Shown: positions 9,540 through 19,122 of the stretch, one piece after another | Layout: every line of letters begins with the position of its first letter | Position numbering within the stretch: position 1 is the first letter of the stretch | Source: Actinidia chinensis | Lineage: Eukaryota; Streptophyta; Magnoliopsida; Ericales; Actinidiaceae | Direction: 5' to 3' | Length of the DNA stretch: 29,917 nucleotides | Assembly (NCBI GenBank): GCA_009663005.1 | Contig: VIGQ01000348.1 | Span: 35,001 to 64,917, forward strand | Notes under the pieces: model-generated | The model's input: only the letters and a program-made list of their open reading frames with translations | What the model was told of the DNA's origin: nothing | Database searches by the model: none | Made by a program: the position numbers and the translations under genes

Positions 9540-10834
9540 TGTATCAAACAAACGTAGCTAAGGAGTGGCGGTTTATCACTTTGATCAAGGAGGATCTAGG
9601 GGCGTGTAGGAGAGCGATAGATCCCCAAACGTTTAAACAATTCACTATTCTAGTTACCAAATTTTATATAATTCAGAAATTAATAGATTAGACCGCCCAA
9701 ATTTTTAAGATAATTTCAAAAATTATAAAGGTTAAGCAACCCAAATTTTAACTATTATTTTTTAAAAATAATTTTATAGTTTTTTTTTAACTTAGTCAAT
9801 AAAATTGTAAAATAGCAAGTTTTGAACAAACTTCTATTTAAAATAAAGTTTAATACAATAAATTATATTAACACTTACCTTTGGTGAGGGACCCCCCAAC
9901 TTGCTAAATCTAAAATTACCAAACTTTTACAAGTCTTAAATAAGGACAAGTAAAAGACAAAAAATGTAGTTAATTAGCGAACTTTCATATAATTAAAATA
10001 AAAACAAGTAAACTTATCAAATATCTAAAAAAAAATCAACATGTGCAGACCTTCTCAACTAGACAACCACGGTTCTCTCTTCATTAATAGCCACAACGGC
10101 GGACAAACTCAAAAAGCCGAAGGTGAGACATTTTCTGTGTCTCATCCCAATCTCCATTTTTATGGGCTAGGTCCATGATCAGGGTTTGAAGACAAGGTCA
10201 CAAGAGGTAAATTTTAGGGTTTATTTTGCTGTTAGGTTATCATGAAGACCCAAAATAAATTTATTCATTTTTAAGTAAAGGTTATCAAAATATTGAAAGG
10301 TGTCAAGAGTAAATTCCGCAATAGGAGGGGAGATGGAGTCGGGGGAATTGGGGAGGGATAGGTGAGAACCTCTACCTTTCCCCTTTTCTCTTTATGTCGT
10401 AGTTTTTTCCCTCTTGCTTATCAGATGAGCCCTCTCTCATTATTCAAATATAGTGAGGAAAGAAAATGCTCAGTTTTGATGTTGAGTCTATCATGGATGT
10501 TTTTTACGTATGAAGGAGCGTGAGCCACAACTTCAGATGCGACCAACTTTAGTTATAGAGATATATAGGCATATAGCACTGAAATTATATTTTTTTGTAA
10601 GTAAATGCAGACAACAAGAATATGCTAAAAAAAATAATATTATTGCCTTGTTGTGTAGGTAGAAATTAGGTATTATAGTTTAAATTTTTTTTTTACTCAA
10701 TCCCCCATAGTAAGAATCTTGGATTATCACTTGCTCAAGAACAATAGGAGGACAAACAATATATTATAAGGTGGGCAAGAAAGAACATGATAAAGAAAAC
10801 GGAACCAGATTGAGACAAGGTACAAACTTCTTAC
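9540..10834. other. Intergenic DNA, no feature supported
   Basis: Composition becomes less extreme after about 10050 and low-copy-looking sequence appears. No domain-bearing frame, RNA gene or repeat terminus could be recognised on either strand. If the minus-strand gene proposed at 10835-13822 is real, its 3' end would lie here. Confidence 0.45.
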
Positions 10835-10888
10835 CGGGACAAAGAGGCTGACATGGGAAGTTCAAGTTGTACCTTCAAATGGAGCAAC
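10835..10888 (-). CDS. Possible short exon, 18 codons, unknown product
   Basis: Acceptor CGAATAG (complement, ending at 10889) and donor GTAAGA (from 10834 downward) enclose 54 bp that read 'LLHLKVQLELPMSASLSR' in one frame. Good splice-site match is the only support. Confidence 0.25.
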
Positions 10889-11149
10889 CTATTCGTTCCT
10901 TTTAAGCAAACCACCTAGTGCACATGTGACAATAAAAATATAGTCTCATAAAAAGTAATCAAAAGGCAGAAGAGATCAAACGAGTGATGTACAAAACCTG
11001 GCCAATCCACTACCTGAGACTGGATAAATGTCCCCTTAATTCTTTCAACGGGTGAAACAAATCAATTAAAGACCACTGCATGAGACTGGATACATGTGCT
11101 ACAATTATCTTGCTATCAAATAAAACTTTTTCTCTCTAATTTTACTTGG

Positions 11150-11341
11150 TCAACTTTTTGTTACTTTCTCTCTCCTCCTCTTTACGATGAGATCTTCAGA
11201 CAAAACATGAACACTACAAGATCCAAATTTGAAATTATCTGCCAACATTTGTAACCTCACTTCTGCTGTGGGAACTGTCTTCTCTTTTAGAAAACCAATG
11301 AGCTCTTGAGCATATTGGGGTAACAAATTAAGGTCAGGACG
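11150..11341 (-). CDS. Exon-like open frame, 63 codons, unknown product
   Basis: This is the most protein-like stretch of the window outside the transposon. It reads 'PDLNLLPQYAQELIGFL', 'KEKTVPTAEVRLQML' and 'ADNFKFGSCSVHVLSEDLI', then either a basic tail 'VKRRREKVTKS' and TGA (11150-11152) or a donor GTAAAGAGG after 'SEDLI'. The same frame continues upstream past one TGA (complement of 11342-11344) with 'HLGIHTGPNVPILH', which suggests a nonsense mutation or an error. The sequence has an amphipathic helical pattern and no Cys/His metal motif. I could not name the family. Confidence 0.45.
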   Translation of the reverse strand, partial: RPDLNLLPQYAQELIGFLKEKTVPTAEVRLQMLADNFKFGSCSVHVLSEDLIVKRRREKVTKS

Positions 11342-12092
11342 TCAGTGCAGTATAGGAACATTAGGACCTGTGTGGATTCCCAAATGGGAGCGACACTTCC
11401 CATTTTTAACCTTCGTTGCAATCTACATTATTTGATACAGGAGACGTCGGGCCAGTGCTGCAGGAGTTATGAAGATCTCAGGTCAGAGGTGAGTTTAAGA
11501 AGCAGTTTCATCAGAACACCCAATTTCAAAGAAATGGATCCCCAATCTTCCAACTAATTTAAGGGAGGTGAAGTATCTTCATTAGCTTCATACTGGTGTA
11601 ACTCAAATCCTGTCGCCGAATACCCTTCAGGGGACATTTAAGTTTTCTAGATTCCTGAGGAGTTTTACCAGTAACCACCAAGTATTGTTCTGGACAGGCC
11701 TACACGTGTTGCAATCCCCAAAATGGCCAATTATAAGAATAGGAAGCAAGTACAAAAATATTGGTCACAATTAGCGTCATTACTTAATTGTGAATTCCAA
11801 CACGTGCTTTCCTCTTGTAGTTCATATAAGATTGAAGAATTCTTGATTCTCTATACACTTGATTCCACACGTTTTGCATCTCCGTTGGACCAAAAAGGCA
11901 TTGAAGAGAAATCTAAGTATCATGTGAACACCCATTTGGTTGTTATGAGGGATAGATAGGACAAATTTAGATGACGGTGCCCCCGTTATCTTGTTGCAAC
12001 AAGAAACTGTCAGATCCTAGCCAACCAGCGGCTCAAGTCCATTAAATCCTCACAAGTGATTGAGTATTGAAAAATTGATACAGACAATATAC

Positions 12093-12204
12093 CAGAGGAT
12101 TCATGGTCCTGTGACAGGTTCTGCACGTACGGAGAAGGTAACTCCAATTTTACCACTAAAATGAGAGACCCGTGGCAAAACTTCAATTTATCACTTTCAG
12201 CCAT
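12093..12204 (-). CDS. Possible internal exon, about 37 codons, unknown product
   Basis: A pyrimidine-rich stretch ending TTACTGTCGCCAG (complement, just above 12204) is a good acceptor. The following frame reads 'MAESDKLKFCHGSLILVV' and 'KLELPSPYVQNLSQDHESS', ending at CTCTG|GTATAT, a plausible donor (12091-12092). Codon use is unbiased and the other two frames are closed by stops. No motif was recognised. Confidence 0.35.
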
Positions 12205-13777
12205 CTGGCGACAGTAATAATTCAGAAAAGAAAAATTTAGACAACAAACCAAACAAAATCAAGAAAATAGGAAAGAGAGAATAGCTAAGGGATAAAAAAC
12301 AGGCATGCCAAGGGTCGTAAGTTGGTCTCAAAAGGAAACTGTCATGTATTGATGCCACTTTTATGCGGATGTAGTCAGCCGCCATCACCAATGTTAACTA
12401 AAGTTCACCGCCATCCCCAATTTTAATACAGTCACAGGAATAACAAAAAAAACACGAGTCACAATTCAATTAGTTAGGGCTTATGCAGCATTCTAAACAG
12501 GTACCAATAAACCCACACAACAGAGGAGTTAGGGATAGTGAATACTGATGTCGATTGAACTGGTCAAAATAATTTGTAAAACTGGGGTGGTCTGACTAAA
12601 CAATAGGATCCCATCAATTAGTCAAACACGTAATAATCAGAGAAAAAGAGAAACATCCATGATCAAAATAAGAAGTTCAAAATTATATTGCTCCGAAGCA
12701 TGCAATAAGGAAAAAGAAGACAGAATAACCATGACTGTCTATCTAAAGAATTACGAGAAAATGATAAGAATCACCACCTTTGAAAAGAATGTTGGGAATT
12801 CCTCAGGTTTGAGTTGGAAAAGTTTCTGGCATAACAGTTATGGAACATACCCCTTTGAGCTGGTTCTCTTGGGACATAGGTACGCGATGGATGACCTAGA
12901 TGCATACTGCAAGCTAATACAAAAACTTTGTCCACCATCAAAGGTCCAGTACCAGAAATATTATCTGCATGAAACATGCTGTGATGGAGATCTGCTAAAG
13001 AGAAAGAACCATGTGCCAGAATCTGCCTGTGCCGCAGGTGAAAGCGTGCCGATTTCCATCAAAAGCCATGATGAAGCGGTTATAACCGCATGGGAGAGGA
13101 TCTGCATCAAATTAATTAAAGTTCAACCTAATTAATAATTACCATACTAAGGGACCGCGTCATTGGAGGAGGAGTACCAATAATGGCGTCGCAGCACAGC
13201 ATTTTTGCCACAATCCATTTCTTCAATATTGTGAAACTGAACATTAGCTAGGTAACCATTGTAATTACAATATTCTACCAAAAAAAAAAAAGCATTAGTA
13301 TGCTATATTTTCTTATATACAAAAACACTTAAAAAGTGCCCGTTCAACAATAATCATGAGCTAATTAAAAAAATAAGTTCAACATTTTCCCAGGTGTGTG
13401 TTTAGAAAGCAAAAAAGATAACCTATTTCACTACCCATTTCCAAAATCAGTCCAATACAACCAATTAGAGAAATATCACAAGAAAGGAAACCCTCGAATA
13501 AATAGCCTCACTGAACTGTATATGATGCAAAGAATCAATGGGAAAACCTAAGTGAAGGACTCCACCAAAAAATAGTTTTAAACCTCTCTGAGGTGTTGAT
13601 GTGGGATACCGAAAGGTAGATGATAGCTTTGAAAAAAGAGGAGAAATAAATGAATGGGATTTCTACTCGAAAGGCCAAAAAATAGAGGCTTCTTCTGTTT
13701 AGCATTTCTATAAAGTGATCGAAAAACTTGACCCCCAACCATCGGAAGTCCAGAATGGATGTATTCTTTTTAGTTAC

Positions 13778-13822
13778 CCACAACCTAATCCCTGCGATCT
13801 GAGAAGCTGTCTCCATGGCCAC
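13778..13822 (-). CDS. Possible first exon of the candidate minus-strand gene (15 codons)
   Basis: The ATG sits in GTGGCCATGG, a strong plant start context, and reads MAMETASQIAGIRLW. A good donor (GTAACT, complement of 13772-13777) follows in phase 0. Without the splice the frame runs on for 80 codons (to 13535) into Phe/Ile-rich sequence that looks intronic. The product is unknown, and the exon call is inferred only from start context and donor. Confidence 0.3.
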
Positions 13823-13934
13823 AGCTGAAGTTTACAAACATATCCTCGAATAAACAGCGGCTGCAAACAGTTACCTACCAGCATTTTTAGGGGGAAAGAA
13901 AAGAAGAGATATTAACAAACCCGGAAATAGAGCC

Positions 13935-16900
13935 TTTTGTAGTGTAGATGGATTGTGTAGGTATTCGTGAGTACCTATCCTTAGGTATCGCTATTGGCGT
14001 GGTACATCCAATCGAGTCCATTAGTCAAGAGTATTAGTCTCGCCAAACAAAACCAAATGAAAAACAATTCACTACTTATTTACTAAAAATTCAAAACCGT
14101 AAAATATGAAATAGACAAAATGAGACAAATAAGGTCATATTCTAATAATACTAATTAACTTAACCTTGACATTGAACCGAGGAACGTCAAGTCAAGTTAG
14201 TAAGGTTCAAGGATAAAATATCAAAATTTTAAAAAATACTTGTTATTGTACCTCTAATTTTAAAAGGTGGAGATACTATTCGGAGGACTGGGCCTAGGCA
14301 GAGCTATTTGGCGTGGATACATCCAATCGAGTCAAGTAGTCAAGAGTATAAGTTCTCACAAGAACACCAAAACAAATGAAAAATAGTCATACTTATTAAT
14401 CAAAAATTCAAATCCGTATAAAAGTTGAAGTAGCAAAGTAGAACGTAACGGCATTGTCTAAATAATACCCAAAGTAACTGGATCTTGAAATTGAAACCAC
14501 GGGAACTTCAAAGCTCAAGTTAATTACAGTTCACGACCATATTATAAAAAATTTAAAGCAATTATACGAATATCAATATTTCAAAGTGCGGAACGATGGA
14601 GATACATTTTAGAGTTTACTGGGCCTAGGCATCGCTATTGGGCGTGGTGCATCCACGAGTCCATTAGTAAGAGCGTTAGTCCTCGCAAAATAAACAAATG
14701 AAAAAACAATACAAGTTTATTACAATCAAAAAATTAAACTCCGTTAAAGTACAAAATTTGAATAGACAAAATAAGATATAAGGGCATCTTTAATAATTCC
14801 TAATAACTTGATCATGTGAAATTGAAATGCTGGGGAATTTCAAGCTTCAATGTTAATTACGGTTGAAGACATATATTAAAAAATTTAAAGCAATTATTAC
14901 GTACCTCCATATTTGAAAAGTGTGGAGATACGATTTGAGAGTAGTACCTTGGGCCTAGGCATCGTTATTGGCGTGTTCTTCCCCGGGTTTACATCAATAG
15001 AGTCCATTAGTCAAACGAAGTAATAGTCATCGCCCAAAATAAAACCCCCAAAAAACAAAAACTAGTCATTACTATACTCCAAATTCAAATCCGTAAAAAG
15101 TTGAAGTAGACAAAGAGACATAAGGCAGTGTCTATAATACCAAATTAAACTTGATCTTTGAGAAATTGAACCCGGGGGGGAAATCATGCTCAAGTTAATT
15201 ACAGTCAAGCACCCCCTTAGATACAACCTTAAAAGAAACAAGTATTAAGTATTCAATATTTGAAAAGTGGTTGGAGCACGTATTTGAGAGTACCTGAGAC
15301 TAGGCATCGCTTAGGTCGTGGTTATAATCCAATCGAATCCATTAGTCAAGAGCATTAGTCCTCACAAAATAAAACAAATGGAAAACAGTCACTACTATTA
15401 CTCAAAAAATTTAAATCCATAAAATTTGAAATAGACAAAGTAGAAGATAAGGCATTGTCTAATAATACCTAATTAACTGGATTTGGAATTGAACCCGAAG
15501 AACTTCAAGTTCAAGTTCAATTTTAAAGTCCAAGACCTATATAAAATATTTAAAGAAATTATTATGTACATCAATATTGGAAAGTATGGAGATCACGTAC
15601 TTGAGGAGTTACCTGGACCTAGGCATCGCTTATGGCGTGGGGTACATCCAATCGGAGTCCATTAATTCACGAGTAGTAGTCCTCGCAAAACAAAACAAAA
15701 CAAATGCAAAATATTCAATAACATTACTCAAAAAATTCAAATCCATACATCTGAAATAGAAAAAGTAGTTTAGAAACATAAGATATTGGTCTAAGAATAC
15801 CTAATTAACGTCATCTTGAAATTGAAACCTAGAGAACTTCAAGCTCAAGTTAATTACAGGTTTTCAAGAAATATATAAAACATTTTAAAGACAATTATTT
15901 AAAGAAACATTATGATGTATCTCAATATTTGAAAGGGTGGAGAACGTATTTGAGTGTTACCTGGGACTAGGCATCGCTACTGTCGGTGGTATATCCAATC
16001 GGAATCAATTTAGGTCAAGAGCTTAGTCCTCACCAAAATAAAACAAATGAAAAACAGTCACGTACTTATTACTCAAAAATTCAAATCGTATTTTTTAAAA
16101 ATTTGAAACGACAAAGTAGAATTATAAGTATTGTCTAATAATACCTAATTCCACTTGATCTAAATTGAATCTGGGACTTCAAGCTCAAGTTAATTCCAGT
16201 TCAAGACTATATAAAAAACCATAAAGAAATTATTAGCGAATCTCAATATTTGAAAGTATGGAGATCGGTTTTTTTTTTTGAGAGTAACTGGGGACTAGTG
16301 AATCGCTATTGTCGCTGGTACATCCAATCGAACTCCATTAGTCAAGAGTTTAGTCCTCACAAAATAAAACAAATAAAAATAAACGTCACTACTCTTATAC
16401 TCAAAAATTCAAATCCGTAAAAATTTGAAATAGACAAAGTAGAATTAAGGCATTGTCTAATAATACCTAATTAACTTGGGATCATTGAAATTGAATCGGG
16501 GACTTCAAGCTCAAGTTAATTACAGTTCAAGAACATTATAAAACATTTAAAGAAAATTATTACGTAAAATCAATATTTGAACGGTGTGGACGATACTTAT
16601 TTGAGATAACCTGGGACTAGGCATCGCTTATTGTCGTGGGACATCCACATCTAATCCATTACTCACGAGCTATTAGTCCTCACAAAATTAAAACAAATGA
16701 AAAACAATCACTACTTATTTACTCAAAAAAATTAAAATCCGTTAAAATTTAAAAATAGGACAAAGTAGAATATAAGGAATTGTCTAATAATACCTAATTA
16801 ACTTAATTTTAAAATTGACCCCGGGGAACTTCAAGCTCAAGGTTAATTACAGTCCAAGACATATATTAAAAATTTTAAAGAAATTATTACGTACCTCAAT

Positions 16901-17478
16901 ATTTGAAAGTGTGGAGATAGTATTTGACGAGTACCGTGAACTAGCATCGCTATGGAAGGTACATCCAAGCGGTCCATTAGTCAAGAGTAATAGTACTCGT
17001 TAAAAACAAAAACCAAAAACAATAAAAAAATAGTCACAATTATTACTCCCCAAAAATTCAAATCTGTAAAATTTGAAAATAGACAAAAGTAGAAATAAGG
17101 CATTATCTCATAATAACCTAATTAACTTGATCTTGAAGATTGAACCCGAAGAACTTCAGTTCAAGTTAATTACAGTCCCAAGAGCATTATAAAATATTTA
17201 AAGAAATTATTTGTACCTCCACAATATTTGAAAAGTATGAGATAACGTACTTGAGGAGTACCTTGACTAGCATCGCCTATTGGGGTTGGTTAATCCCAAG
17301 CGAGTCCATTAGTCAAGAAGTAAGTACTCGTAAAAAACAAAACAAAACAAATAAAAAATAGTCACAACTTATTACTCAAAAATTCAAATCTGTAAAAATT
17401 TGAAGGAAATAGACAAGTAGAGTAGAAAAATAAGGCATTATCAATAAGACATACTTAACTTGATATTAATGAACCCGA
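13935..17478 (+). repeat. Satellite array, left block (about 11 monomers of roughly 325 bp)
   Basis: The monomer core (CCTAGGCATCGCTATTGG, then GTACATCCAATCGAGTCC) recurs near 13981, 14291, 14621, 14951, 15298, 15617, 15965, 16293, 16612, 16939 and 17263, spacing 310-348. Each monomer then runs through ATTAGTC..AGTCCTCGCAAAA, AAACAAATGAAAAACAGTCA, TTACTCAAAAATTCAAATCC, ATAGACAAAGTAGAA, AAGGCATTGTCTAATAATAC and GAACTTCAAGCTCAAGTTAA to TTACGTACCTCAATATTTG. The first four monomers are the most divergent, and one (near 14985) carries an extra TCTTCCCCGGG, as expected at an array edge. The last two have the A and B signatures of the later higher-order repeat. Dinucleosome-like length is typical of plant satellites. 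Confidence 0.95.
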
Positions 17479-19122
17479 CTTCTTCCTTCTCTATTCATTC
17501 TGCTAGGCGTCATTTCTGTTTCGTTTACGTTTAGTACTCTTTTCTCCTGTTCCAATTTCTGCGATCGGTTTTCTTTTTGTTGTTTTACCCACCATCTTAG
17601 CTAGTACTGCAAGCTGTTTTTGTTGTGTCTGGTCCTTCTCTAGGTTTGTTTTGCTAGCACTCAGCTATCATTTTTTCTTCCTTTTGTGCTTTAATGTTAT
17701 TCTTTCCTTGTTCTGTCCTTACTATTTTCCTTCGTTTGTTTGTCCTTGCCCGTCCTACTTCTTGCCCGGTCCATTTTTCCATTTTTCCTTTCTTTGTGAG
17801 TTATTTCTGCCTTTTTTGTTCTGTTTTCACTTTTCTTTTAGCTCTTTTTCCTGCGTTCTTTATCCTATTGTTTTTTTCTGTTTTTTTTAGATTTTTTCTT
17901 CGTTTTTTCTCCACCTTCTTACAACCCTCTTTTTTGTGCTACTTTTGGTTTTTCTTTCAAGGTTAGTTTGGTCATTATCCTGATAACATTTTTGGTATGC
18001 TGTTTGTTTGTTTCCGCTGGGTCTAGTGGATCTTCTTTTGTTGCATCCTATGTGTGCTTCCTTTGTTTTTAGATGCGTCCTTTCTTCGGGTTGTTGAATT
18101 GATTTTTCCTTTCTTCCTTTGTTTTTGTCCTTCTGGGGTTTCTATCGTTTCGTTTGCTTGCTTTTCTTGTATTCGTAGTCTTGCGTTGTTCGCTTCTGGG
18201 TCATCTCTGTATCTTCTTCTTTTTTACGCGCAGCCGATCGATGGTACCCTCATCCCTCTCATTGTTTTCCTTTGTTTTTCCTCTGTCTCTCTGTACTACG
18301 GTCCTTTCTTTTGGGGGGGTGTTGAACGCCCACTTATTGGTTGTCTTCGTGGTTTTTAGTGACTTTTTTTTTGTGTGTCTTTTTAATCTTTTTTTAATTT
18401 TGATGATATTTATGTCTTGTTCTTTCATTGCTGTTCTTTGACTTTTTGCAGTCATTTTATGCTGTCCATTAGACATTAAGGAGCGCTCGTTGTTTTTTTC
18501 TTTTTTTCGTCTGTTTTTTGTTTTTTCCTTCTGTAGTGTCTTTTGTTGCCTCTCCGCTTTTGCCCTTATCATTTTTTGTTCTTCTGATGGCCGCGTGTTT
18601 CTTGTTTCGGCGGGTAGTCTCTTCTGTTTGCTCCTGCCTGTTCTGCTACCGTGCTTTGTTCTTTCCAACAGCGCCTATGTATACTATTCGTCTACTTTGG
18701 GGTTGCGCTTTTGCTTCGCTTTTCCTATGTTGTTTTCGGTTTGCCTCGCTTGCTCTTCTTCCTGTTCCCCTTCGGTCTTCGGGGCTTGCCTTTTCCTTTC
18801 TTTTGCTTGTTGTGCCTTTTTGGCCGGGATACGTCTTCTTTTTCCAGTTTTCCCCTTCCCTCTACGATTTTTCCTGTGCCACGTTTCCTTTCTCTTTCTG
18901 CTCCGTTTTATTTCGGTTCTTTATTCGTTTGCTTTTTGGTGCCTCGTGTGTTTTTTTTTTTTTTTGAGTCTTAATTTCTCTGTCGTCCTTTTTGTCTGTA
19001 GTGTAAACTGGTTGCTGGAGTGGTTCCCTCCTTTGCCCGTCTCCGTTTGCTTGTGTCATTATTTCTTTGGCCCCTTCCCTCAACTACGCCATGCAAATTT
19101 TTTTTTTTTTTTTTTTTTCTTA
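17479..19122. other. Pyrimidine-rich, A-poor island inside a satellite monomer (1.64 kb)
   Basis: The + strand is roughly half T and more than a quarter C, with A in only a few percent of positions, whereas the satellite on both sides is A-rich. It contains no satellite words and no internal tandem unit, and ends in a run of 21 T (19098-19118). Open frames of up to 216 codons (18490-19140) are rich in Phe, Leu, Ser and Cys and exist because stop codons need A. The left flank stops at GAACCCGA and the right resumes at TACGTATCTC. About 65 bp of one monomer is missing and the order of monomer types is kept. I see no element termini or duplication. It is either a foreign or unusual insertion or a miscalled stretch of a long read. 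Confidence 0.8.
19098..19118 (+). repeat. Poly-T run at the right end of the island
   Basis: Twenty-one consecutive T are followed by CTTA and then the satellite. Read on the minus strand this is a poly-A start, which might hint at a retroposed 3' end, but no target duplication was found. Confidence 0.85.

Larger units (their letters stand above)
10835..13822 (-). other. Candidate multi-exon gene or gene relic, product not recognised
   Basis: On the minus strand several stretches look like exons. A Kozak-like start (GCCATGGAG) opens a frame at 13822. Three further pieces lie at 12093-12204, 11150-11341 and 10835-10888, most with AG/GT borders and non-biased codons. They are all on one strand and lie in a region clearly less A/T-rich than its surroundings. 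I could not link them into one continuous frame: phases were not testable, and a TGA interrupts the longest piece. I recognise no domain. It could be a decayed gene, a real gene damaged by read errors, or a non-coding transcript. It lies directly beside the satellite edge. Confidence 0.35.

Noticed and set aside
12659..13135. + strand frame of 158 codons with His/Cys pairs
   Set aside because: It shows no recognisable motif and competes with exon-like sequence on the other strand, for example an open minus frame through 12771-12977. I could not choose it over chance.
18201..19083. Lys/Arg/Thr-rich minus-strand frames, resembling nuclear basic proteins
   Set aside because: They are the reverse complement of the pyrimidine-rich island. 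The composition alone produces them.
19098..19122. Poly-T end as a sign of LINE/SINE-type retroposition on the minus strand
   Set aside because: There is no target-site duplication at the island ends, no reverse-transcriptase or RNA-gene-like sequence inside, and about 65 bp of satellite is missing instead of duplicated.
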